Below, one piece after another: positions 28,604-36,058 of a DNA stretch of 64,000 bases; positions within the stretch are counted from its first letter, which is position 1; the number at the start of each line of letters is the position of its first letter. A program made the position numbers and the translations under genes. The notes beneath the pieces were generated by a model. It saw only the letters and a program-made list of their open reading frames with translations. It searched no databases and was not told the origin of the DNA. The stretch comes from CAYWMY01 sp046352935 (GTDB lineage: Bacteria; Pseudomonadota; Gammaproteobacteria; Steroidobacterales; Steroidobacteraceae), in assembly GCA_046352935.1 (NCBI GenBank), contig JAXMGR010000013.1:1-64000 (forward strand). Reading direction: 5' to 3'.

Positions 28604-28999
28604 ATGAACACCACCTCCCCCGCCTCCCAGAGCCTCCGGAACCTCCGCCGGCCGGCCGCCACGGTCGCCGCCGCCCTGTCGCTGCTGCTGCTCGCGAGCG
28701 CGCCGGCGCTGGCCGTGAAGCCCGGCCAGTTCAAACTGACCGGTGCGAGCCTGGAGACTTCCTCGGACTTCGTGTCGCTGCCCGCCCCGGGCGGCACGCT
28801 CGTCCTCGCACGCGACTGCGAGGCCTGCGAGTCGAAGGAGCTCCGCCTCACGCCGGAAACGCAGTTCCACATCAACGGCAAGGCCGTCGGCTACGCCGAT
28901 TTCCGCAAGGCAGCGACCGCGAGTGCGCAACCGCTCTACGTCTACTACCGGCGCGCAGACTTCGCGCTGCTGAAGCTGAACCTGGAGATCTACGACTGA
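28604..28999 (+). CDS. exported CxxC protein of the pilus operon, unknown function
   Basis: I do not recognise a named family. The protein of about 131 residues has a signal peptide (hydrophobic stretch LSLLLLASAPALA, cleavage before VKPGQ) and a small domain with a CxxC pair (RDCEACESKE), then LRLTPETQFHINGKAVGYAD and an aromatic segment LYVYYRRADFALLKL. The strand pattern vaguely resembles small beta-barrel DUF5666-type domains, at low confidence. The ATG at 28604 has GGAG nine bases upstream; an ATG at 28589 is an alternative. Its place between pilX and pilY1 on the same strand suggests a role in folding, disulfide formation or secretion of tip components. Confidence 0.7.
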   Translation: MNTTSPASQSLRNLRRPAATVAAALSLLLLASAPALAVKPGQFKLTGASLETSSDFVSLPAPGGTLVLARDCEACESKELRLTPETQFHINGKAVGYADFRKAATASAQPLYVYYRRADFALLKLNLEIYD

Positions 29000-29057
29000 G
29001 CCCAGCCGATCGAAGGCGCCATCGCGGCGCCCGAGGCCCCTCACGAGTGAGCACCCC

Positions 29058-32000
29058 ATGAACATACGAATCCTTGCGCTGGCCTCCCGGATCCTGTCGG
29101 TCGCGGTCTTCACGGCCTGCACCGCCGGCGTGGCCGTCTCCGACGACACCGAGATCTTCACGGGCGACTACAGCACGCCGATCGCCGAGGAACGGCCGAA
29201 CGTGCTGTTCATCATCGACACCTCGGGGTCCATGGGCGATCCGGGCGAAGCGGCACCTCCCTACGACCCGAACACGACCTACAGCGGCGACTGTCAGGCG
29301 GACCGCATCTACTTCACCGCCTACCAGACCGACCCGAGCTGGCCGGACAACGTGCCCGACTGCAACGGCAGCAGCGGCAACGACTGGGTACCCGCCGCCT
29401 GGTTCAAGTGCAATGCGGCGATGAGCGCGCTCAACACCACGGGCTACTACATCGTCGACCCGCCGGGCACGGCGATGGCGCAGTGGCGCAACTCCGGGAG
29501 CAGCGGCACGCGGCGATGGCGCGACCTGGTATCAGGCAGCACCAACAACAACGACGGCAGCCACCGCTGGGTGGAGTGCAAGGCCGACGCCGGTGTCCAC
29601 GGCGACGGCTCGGACGCCACGAAGCTCTACGCCGCCGACAACGGCGCCAGCAACAGCCCCGTGCGCGGCCCGTGGAACGCCTCATCGGCGAACAAGATCA
29701 GCTGGACCAGCAACAACGCCGACCGTGAATACATCATCTGGTCGCCCAACTACGTCAATTACTACAACAACGCCGGCTCGCTCACGAAGACCAAGCTCGA
29801 GGTCGTGCAGGACGCCGCGGTCGCGCTGGTCAACTCGCTGGCCGCGACCGACCAGGTGAACATCGCGCTCATGCGCTACAGCTCGAATGTCGGAGGCGGC
29901 GGCGGCTGCACGGACGACAAGGCGCAGGGCGGCATGGTGCTGGTCGCCATGGACACGGCGGCGAACAACCAGACCGCCATGGTCAACGCCATCAACGCGC
30001 TGAACGCGAGCGGCTGCACGCCGCTGTCCGAGACCCTGTGGGAGGCCTACAGCTACCTCGCCGGTGCGGCCGTGGACTACGGCAACTCGTCCAGGTCATC
30101 GCCCGGCACCCCCCTGCTGAGCGTCGCCGCTTCGCGCTCCGCGTCGAACAGCAACGTCTACAAGAGCCCGCTGCTGACCTCCTGCCAGAACAACTTCATC
30201 GTCTACCTGACGGACGGCATGCCGACGGCGGACACCAACGCGGAATCGAAGATCGAGTCACTGATCGGCGCGCAGTGCACGAACAACAGCGACTCCAACG
30301 GCAACGGCCGCTGCCTCGACGACCTGGCGAAGTACATGTACGAGCACGACCTGCGCTCGACGGTCCCTGGCACGCAGAACGTCGTGACCTACACCATCGG
30401 CTTCGGCGAGGACGTCGACGGGGCCATTGCGCAGCTGCAGGAGACCGCGAACAATTCCGGCGGCGCGTTCTACGAGGCCGCGAACTCGATCGCGCTCACG
30501 AATGCGCTGACGGCGATCACAACCGACATCTTCACGTCGACGCCGACCTCGTTCACGGCACCCGCGGTGTCCATCAACGCGTTCAACCGCACCCAGAACC
30601 TCAACGACCTCTACGTCAGCATCTTCAAGCCCGAGCAGACACCGCTGTGGCCGGGCAACCTGAAGAAATACCGCCTCGATCCGGCGACGGGCAACATCGT
30701 CGACGCCGCGACACCGACGCCGCAGGCAGCCGTCGACCCGACGACGGGCTTCTTCAAGGAGACCGCGCGCAGCTACTGGTCCGACGAGGTCGACGGCTCC
30801 GATGTCGAGAAGGGCGGTGCGGCCCACGAACAGCCCGTGCCCGCCTCGCGCAAGGTCTACAGCGACCTCAACACGGGTTCCGGTGCAGGCCTGAGCAACG
30901 ACCTGACCAATTCCACGAACGCCGTGGCCGATGCCAATGCCCTCGTCACCCAGACGATGCTGGGCCTCGCGGCCGGCGCCGCCGACGCGGACCGCACCAA
31001 GCTGATCAACTGGCTGCGGGGCGGCGACGTGGATGACGACGCCACCCAGCCCCGTCACGAGATGGGCGATCCGCTCCACGGCCGTCCGGCGACGGTGATC
31101 TACGGCGGCACCGTCGCGAGCCCCGACGTCGACGACGGCGTGGTCTACTCGGTCACCAACGCGGGCTACCTGCACGCCATCGACGTCAAGGAAGGCACGG
31201 AGCTCTGGGCCTTCGTTCCGAAGGCGCTGCTCCCGCATACGGACACGATCTACCACAACGAGAAGGACGCTTCGAAGATCTACGGCCTCGACGGCGACGT
31301 GAAGTCGTTCAAGTACGACGCCAACAACAACGGCATCGTGGAACCCGCCGACGGCGACAAGGTGTACCTGTACTTCGGCATGGGCCGCGGCGGCAGCGAC
31401 TACTACGCCCTCGACGTCACGGACAAGGACGCCCCGGTGTTCCTGTGGAAGGTCGGTCCGGACGAGTCCGGCAGCAAGCAGCTGCCGGGCGCGGGGCAGT
31501 CCTGGTCCACACCCGCGCTCGCCCGCGTGCAGGTGGGCGACGGCACCAGCCAGAACGCCCAGAAGCTGGTGCTGATCATGGGCGGCGGCTACGACCCCGC
31601 GGAGGACGCGAGCAACGGAGCCTGGGTGTCGGTCGACACCATCGGCAACCAGATCTTCATGGTCGACGCGGTGAGCGGCAACCGGCTCTGGTACGCGAGC
31701 AGCGGCACCAGCGGCGATCTCGATCTCGCGAAGATGGACCACGCGATCCCGGCCGACGTGCGTGTCGTCGATCTCACGGGCGATGGTCTCGCCGACCGCA
31801 TGTACGCGGCCGACCTCGCGGGGCGCATCTGGCGCTTCGACATCTTCAACGGCGAGCCGGCCGCCTCGCTGGTCACGGGTGGCGTGCTCGCTTCGCTCGG
31901 CAACGCCGACGAGGACTCGCACCCGACGGCCACGACTCGCAAGTTCTACAATGCGCCGGACGTCGCGCTGCTGACCTCCGGCGGCAAGACCTGGATCAAC

Positions 32001-32654
32001 ATCGCCATCGGGTCCGGCTATCGCGGCCACCCGCTGAACACCGACATCCAGGACCGCATCTACAGCCTGCGCGACCACCTGCCGCTGCGCCACCTCACGC
32101 AGACGGAATACAACGACGAGGACGTGTTCCAGACCATCACGCACGACACGGACACGCTCGTCGACGTGACCTCCTTCGAGGACGGCGCACCGGTCGCCGT
32201 CGAGGCCGGCGCCGCGGGCTGGTACATCGACCTGAAGCAGGGTGGCGCCTGGACGGGCGAGAAGGCGCTGTCGGAATCGCGTACGGTCGCGAACATGATC
32301 CAGATCCCGACCTGGGAACCGTCCTCGGGTGAGGCCGACGCCGATGCCGTCGCCTGCGAACAGCCCGCGGCGGGCCTCAACCGCCTGTACACGGTCAGCG
32401 CCTTTGACGGCTCGCCGGTCATCGAGCAGAACAGCGCCGCGGGCCTGACGGAGGGCGACCGCTCGACGGCACTCGAGCAGTCCGGCATCGCGCCCGAGGT
32501 CGTGTGGCTGTTCCCGAGCCCCGACAACCCCGAGGACTGCGAGGGCGCGGAATGCCGACCGCCGCCGCGCTGCCTGATCGGCATCGAGCGCTGCCCCGGC
32601 GACATCACGTTCAACACGACGCGCACGTTCTGGACGCAGAACAGCGTGAACTGA
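29058..32654 (+). CDS. pilY1: PilY1-type tip adhesin with von Willebrand A domain
   Basis: This is a 1198-residue secreted protein at the pilus tip or cell surface, involved in pilus extension, adhesion and surface sensing. A signal peptide covers about residues 1-28. A von Willebrand A domain follows (about 47-500) with the metal-site motif VLFIIDTSGSMG (D54, S56, S58) and YLTDGMPTAD. The C-terminal half is the PilY1 beta-propeller (GDPLHGRPATVIYGG, YLYFGMGRGGSDYYALD), and residues about 754-765 (DANNNGIVEPAD) form the EF-hand-like calcium loop that in Pseudomonas PilY1 controls retraction. The last residues hold several cysteines. The gene belongs to the fimT-pilVWX-pilE operon. Confidence 0.95.
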   Translation: MNIRILALASRILSVAVFTACTAGVAVSDDTEIFTGDYSTPIAEERPNVLFIIDTSGSMGDPGEAAPPYDPNTTYSGDCQADRIYFTAYQTDPSWPDNVPDCNGSSGNDWVPAAWFKCNAAMSALNTTGYYIVDPPGTAMAQWRNSGSSGTRRWRDLVSGSTNNNDGSHRWVECKADAGVHGDGSDATKLYAADNGASNSPVRGPWNASSANKISWTSNNADREYIIWSPNYVNYYNNAGSLTKTKLEVVQDAAVALVNSLAATDQVNIALMRYSSNVGGGGGCTDDKAQGGMVLVAMDTAANNQTAMVNAINALNASGCTPLSETLWEAYSYLAGAAVDYGNSSRSSPGTPLLSVAASRSASNSNVYKSPLLTSCQNNFIVYLTDGMPTADTNAESKIESLIGAQCTNNSDSNGNGRCLDDLAKYMYEHDLRSTVPGTQNVVTYTIGFGEDVDGAIAQLQETANNSGGAFYEAANSIALTNALTAITTDIFTSTPTSFTAPAVSINAFNRTQNLNDLYVSIFKPEQTPLWPGNLKKYRLDPATGNIVDAATPTPQAAVDPTTGFFKETARSYWSDEVDGSDVEKGGAAHEQPVPASRKVYSDLNTGSGAGLSNDLTNSTNAVADANALVTQTMLGLAAGAADADRTKLINWLRGGDVDDDATQPRHEMGDPLHGRPATVIYGGTVASPDVDDGVVYSVTNAGYLHAIDVKEGTELWAFVPKALLPHTDTIYHNEKDASKIYGLDGDVKSFKYDANNNGIVEPADGDKVYLYFGMGRGGSDYYALDVTDKDAPVFLWKVGPDESGSKQLPGAGQSWSTPALARVQVGDGTSQNAQKLVLIMGGGYDPAEDASNGAWVSVDTIGNQIFMVDAVSGNRLWYASSGTSGDLDLAKMDHAIPADVRVVDLTGDGLADRMYAADLAGRIWRFDIFNGEPAASLVTGGVLASLGNADEDSHPTATTRKFYNAPDVALLTSGGKTWINIAIGSGYRGHPLNTDIQDRIYSLRDHLPLRHLTQTEYNDEDVFQTITHDTDTLVDVTSFEDGAPVAVEAGAAGWYIDLKQGGAWTGEKALSESRTVANMIQIPTWEPSSGEADADAVACEQPAAGLNRLYTVSAFDGSPVIEQNSAAGLTEGDRSTALEQSGIAPEVVWLFPSPDNPEDCEGAECRPPPRCLIGIERCPGDITFNTTRTFWTQNSVN

Positions 32655-32732
32655 GGCGGCTACAACGAGGCGTGCGGGGGCCCGGTCGGCGACGGCCGCG
32701 GCCCCCGCCGACCGAGAGACAGGAACTGCACG

Positions 32733-33203
32733 ATGAATCAACGGCACGGAGCTGCAAGCATGGCAAGGGCGGCCCGGCAGGACGGCGTGACGCTGATCGA
32801 GCTCATGATCGTGGTGCTGATCCTCGGCATCATCATCGGCGTCGGCGTGCCTTCGTATCGCGGCTACATGGTGCGCAGCCAGCGCACCGACGCGACCTCC
32901 GCGCTGCTGCGCATCGCGACCGCGCAGGAGAAGTTCTACCTGCAGAACAACACCTACGCCGGCAATGCGCTGCTCGATGACGACCCGCCCGCGGGCCTCG
33001 GCATCGATGGAACCGAGCACGGCTGGTACACGCTGTCCATCGTCGACGCGGATGCCGAGGGCTGGACGGCCCAGGCGGTCGCCACCGGCTCGGGCCCGCA
33101 GGCCGGCGACCACGACTGCCAGACCTTCACCTTGAACGATCGCGGCGTGCGCAGCGCCGAGAACGCGGGCAGCGGTAGTACGACGGACACCTGCTGGCGC
33201 TGA
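32733..33203 (+). CDS. pilE: type IV minor pilin PilE
   Basis: This is a 156-residue pilin-like protein with the processing site RQDGVTLIELMIVVLILGII (cleavage after Gly; the mature protein starts with Val rather than the usual Phe, Glu at +5). The helix continues YRGYMVRSQRTDATSALLRIA, a typical PilE pattern, and two cysteines (DCQTF and TCWR) near the end form the expected D-region disulfide. AGGA lies 8 bases before the ATG. Last gene of the pilus operon; it is convergent with tilS, and the 75 bases between contain GC-rich inverted blocks (AGCGCGCC/GGCGCGCT) without a T-run. Confidence 0.92.
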   Translation: MNQRHGAASMARAARQDGVTLIELMIVVLILGIIIGVGVPSYRGYMVRSQRTDATSALLRIATAQEKFYLQNNTYAGNALLDDDPPAGLGIDGTEHGWYTLSIVDADAEGWTAQAVATGSGPQAGDHDCQTFTLNDRGVRSAENAGSGSTTDTCWR

Positions 33204-33278
33204 CCCGGGTCGCAGCGCGCCCCCTGAGCACTTCCCGGGCGCGGCAAGGCGCCTGGGCGGCGCGCTCCCTTCGCGGAC

Positions 33279-34682
33279 TCAGGTCAGTGGCGGAACCCCG
33301 TCCCACGCCGGCACATAGCCCTGCTCGCCTGCAGCGGCCGCGTGATCGGCGCTGATCCAGCGGTCCGCGACAGCGACGAGATCCCCACCCGACCACAGCA
33401 GCGGCAATGACGCGCGCCGCCAGGGCACGATGCCGGCCTCCTGCAGCAGCAGCCGCAGCGGCCGGCGCGGACCCTCGCGGTGCAGCCGGATCTCCTCGCC
33501 ACCGCGTCGCGCCGCAACCCGGAGGCCGCGCTCGCAGCAGGCCGCGCGCAACCCCGCGCCGGCAACAGGCGGGAGCGACAGCGTGCCGAGACCGGGCCCG
33601 AGAGCCAGCGTCTCGCCGGGCCGCAGCAGCCGTTCGCCCGCGAGCGCCGCGGGCGGCTCCCGGAGCGCATGCAGCACGCCGCGATAGCGCCGCAGTTCCC
33701 CGCCCCGCCAACTCACGACCGGCAGCGCCTCCGGCGCCGCTCCCCACATCTGGCGGACGATCTCGTCGAGGCGCGAGGTCGACGGCGCGTCCAGCCCCTC
33801 GCGCACGATCCACCAGCGCAGTACGTTCGCGCGACGCGCGGCGTCGAGGCCACCGAGCGATCCGAGCCGCAATCGCGATCCGTTGAGCGCATCGCTGGCA
33901 TCCTCCGCGGCGACACTCCCGAGCAGCGCCTGTGCGGTCGCGCAATGCGCCGCACTGCGGCCCACGGTCGCCGCCGCGGCCGGCCAGCGCTCCAGCAGCG
34001 AGGGCAGGACGCGCGCGCGCAGCCAGCCGCGATCGAAGCGCAGGTCGTCGTTCATGGGGTCGGCGATGACCCGCACGCCGGACTCGGCGACGAAGACGGC
34101 GAGATCGGAGCGCCGCAGGCCGAGCAGCGGCCGCCCGAGCCAGCCCGGTCCGAAGCGCGCGACCGCGGGCATCGCCGCGAGTCCCGCGATACCGGCGCCG
34201 CGCAGCAGCTGGATCAGCACGGTCTCCAGCTGATCGTCCGCCTGATGCGCCGCAAGCAGCCACTCGCCCTCGCGGAGGCCGTCCTGCAGGGCGTCGTAGC
34301 GCGCGGTTCGCGCAGCGGCCTCCACACCGTGCTCCCGGATGGCCGTGACGTCGACATTCAGGACCGTCAGCGGAACCCGGAGTGCGGCGCACAGATCAGC
34401 GCAGTGCGTACGCCAGTCGTCCGCGCGAGAGTGCAGGCCGTGGTGGACGTGCACGGCGCGGAGACGGACGGGCGCGGACGAGACCGGCGGCGCGTCATCC
34501 GGCGCCCTGGCAACACCCGCAACGACGGGAGGCCGGGCTCCGGCATCGCGCAGCCCGACGGCCGCCAGCAGCAGCGCGGTCGAATCCACGCCGCCGGAGA
34601 AGGCGATGCAGAGATCGACGCCCGGCGCGTCGGCAACGTGTCGTCGGAGGAACTCGGCGAGCGCGGCGCCGGGCAGGCTCAT
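33279..34682 (-). CDS. tilS: tRNA(Ile)-lysidine synthetase
   Basis: This enzyme converts C34 of the CAU anticodon of tRNA-Ile2 to lysidine, preventing misreading as Met. The 467-residue product has the PP-loop IAFSGGVDSTALLLA near the N-terminus, VHVHHGLHSRADDW and AAHQADDQLETVLIQLLRGAG, then the TilS central and C-terminal substrate-binding domains. The ATG at 34682 overlaps the accA stop by ATGA, the conserved accA-tilS arrangement. Confidence 0.95.
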   Translation of the reverse strand: MSLPGAALAEFLRRHVADAPGVDLCIAFSGGVDSTALLLAAVGLRDAGARPPVVAGVARAPDDAPPVSSAPVRLRAVHVHHGLHSRADDWRTHCADLCAALRVPLTVLNVDVTAIREHGVEAAARTARYDALQDGLREGEWLLAAHQADDQLETVLIQLLRGAGIAGLAAMPAVARFGPGWLGRPLLGLRRSDLAVFVAESGVRVIADPMNDDLRFDRGWLRARVLPSLLERWPAAAATVGRSAAHCATAQALLGSVAAEDASDALNGSRLRLGSLGGLDAARRANVLRWWIVREGLDAPSTSRLDEIVRQMWGAAPEALPVVSWRGGELRRYRGVLHALREPPAALAGERLLRPGETLALGPGLGTLSLPPVAGAGLRAACCERGLRVAARRGGEEIRLHREGPRRPLRLLLQEAGIVPWRRASLPLLWSGGDLVAVADRWISADHAAAAGEQGYVPAWDGVPPLT

Positions 34683-35638
34683 GCCTCGCTGTAGACCCCG
34701 AAGGCACGGATGCGCCGTTCGCGTTCGGCGAGCAGCCGCTCGGGCGGGAGCTGTTCGAGCGCACCCAGGTGCCGCGCGAGCGCCTCGCGCAGCGAATCGG
34801 CGATCGCCTGCGGATCGCGGTGCGCGCCACCCAGCGGCTCGCGCACGATCTCGTCCACGAGGCCGAGCTTCGAGAGCCGGTCGGCCGTGATGCCCATCTG
34901 CTCGGCCGCGGCCTCGCGCTTGTCCTGGCTCTTCCATAGGATGGAGGCACAGCCCTCGGGCGAGATGACCGAATAGACGCTGTACTGGAGCATCAGGAGT
35001 CGATCGCAGACACCGATCGCCAGCGCGCCGCCCGAGCCGCCCTCACCCACCACGCAGCTCACGATCGGCGTGGTGAGGCTCACCATCTCGAACAGGTTGC
35101 GGGCGATGGCCTCGCTCTGGTTGCGCTCCTCGGAGCCGATGCCCGGGTACGCGCCCGCCGTGTCGATCAGCGTGACGATCGGCATTCGGAACCGCTCGGC
35201 CGTCCTCATGAGTCGCAGCGCCTTGCGATAGCCCTCGGGCTTCGGCATGCCGTAGTTGCGGCGCACGCGCTCCTTGGTGTCGCGACCCTTCTGGTGGCCG
35301 ATGACCATGACCGGCCGGCCCTCGAGCCGCGCGGGGCCGCCGACGATGGCGGCGTCGTCGGCATACATGCGGTCGCCGTGGAGTTCCTCGAACTCGGTGA
35401 ACAGCAGCGGGATGTAGTCGAGCGTATAGGGCCGCTGCGGGTGCCGCGCGAGCTGGGCGATCTGCCAGGGCGTGAGGTTCGCGAAGATGCTCGTGGTCAG
35501 CGCTCGGCTCTTGGCGCGCAGGCGGTTCACTTCCTCGCCGATGTTGATCTCACCGTCCTTGCCGAGGAAACGAAGCTCGTCGATCTTCGCTTCCAGCTCG
35601 GCGATCGGCCTTTCGAAATCAAGGAATTGCAGCGCCAT
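34679..35638 (-). CDS. accA: acetyl-CoA carboxylase carboxyltransferase subunit alpha
   Basis: This subunit transfers the carboxyl group from biotin to acetyl-CoA together with AccD in the first step of fatty-acid synthesis. The 319 residues begin LQFLDFERPIAELEAKIDEL and contain GGPARLEGRPVMVIGHQKGR, GAYPGIGSEERNQSEAIARN and GEGGSGGALAIGVCDRLLML (oxyanion glycines). It is separated from dnaE upstream by a 420-base repeat-bearing gap, so it probably has its own promoter (see 35668-35704). Confidence 0.97.
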   Translation of the reverse strand: MALQFLDFERPIAELEAKIDELRFLGKDGEINIGEEVNRLRAKSRALTTSIFANLTPWQIAQLARHPQRPYTLDYIPLLFTEFEELHGDRMYADDAAIVGGPARLEGRPVMVIGHQKGRDTKERVRRNYGMPKPEGYRKALRLMRTAERFRMPIVTLIDTAGAYPGIGSEERNQSEAIARNLFEMVSLTTPIVSCVVGEGGSGGALAIGVCDRLLMLQYSVYSVISPEGCASILWKSQDKREAAAEQMGITADRLSKLGLVDEIVREPLGGAHRDPQAIADSLREALARHLGALEQLPPERLLAERERRIRAFGVYSEA

Positions 35639-35667
35639 GCCCTGCCCCGTCCGCGGACCCGGGCGGC

Positions 35668-35704
35668 ATCATAGCGGGAAACCGCCGGTGGGCGACACGT
35701 GTCG
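35668..35704 (-). promoter_or_regulatory. possible accA promoter region with a 12 bp palindrome
   Basis: A TATGAT box (35668-35673, minus strand) lies 30 bases before the accA start. About 20 bases upstream is the perfect palindrome CGACACGTGTCG (35693-35704), which is flanked by CCGCC/GGCGG and could be an operator. No good -35 box is seen at 17 bases. Tentative. Confidence 0.3.
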
Positions 35705-35770
35705 GCGGAAAAGAAGAACATGGATGACGGTGACCTAGCAGCAGGCGCGCGGGTTGTCGGCGAAGGCCCC

Positions 35771-35829
35771 GCTGGGCTCGCCCGAAATCCTCAGGCGAGC
35801 TACGCGGACCCTCGACGCGCCCGCGCGCG
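35771..35829 (+). repeat. degenerate copy of the 85 bp repeat, inverted relative to the copy at 35903
   Basis: GGGCTCG, CGAAATCCTCA, GGACCCTCG and GCGCCCGCGCG occur in the same order as in the copies at 3320-3401 and 12169-12253, with a gap of a few bases. It faces the better copy at 35903-35987, so the two flank about 73 bases of unrelated sequence as an inverted pair. It lies in the gene-free 420 bases between dnaE and accA (35639-36058). Confidence 0.45.
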
Positions 35830-35902
35830 TCGGAGAGCGGAGTCGCAAACGGCCCATCGTCCCGAGCGTCGATGCTGACTCGATGGAGCACCAGGTGTCA
35901 CC

Positions 35903-35987
35903 CGCGCGGGCGCGCAGGCGGGTCGCCGAGTCGAGCGTAAGGATTTGGCGCGAGACGCGGCGAGCCCGCCGTTGCAGCCCGCGCGAC
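35903..35987 (-). repeat. 85 bp interspersed intergenic repeat, copy B
   Basis: The reverse complement matches 12169-12253 over 85 bases with about three differences (for example GCGTCTCG for TCGTCTCG and CCAAATCC for CCAGATCC). Flanking bases differ, so the shared block has sharp ends beginning GTCGCGCGGGC and ending GCCCGCGCG. It is located in the intergenic region between dnaE and accA. Confidence 0.85.
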
Positions 35988-36058
35988 GGGCGCGGTGCCG
36001 GCTGCCACCAACCCCGGAGGAAACCGCGCATCGCCCGGCGGCTGCCGATCGGCGCAGA

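Noticed and set aside
30258..33113. Long open frame (about 951 codons) antisense to pilY1 and pilE
   Set aside because: It mirrors the codon pattern of the real gene, has Arg/Val/Asp-rich low-complexity protein, and no recognisable domain. Such frames arise on the opposite strand in high-GC DNA. The plus-strand PilY1 is a clear family member.
35812..35832. CGACGCG/CGCGTCG hairpin as a dnaE or accA terminator
   Set aside because: There is no T-run on either strand and it lies within the degenerate repeat copy; chance pairing in GC-rich sequence is likely.
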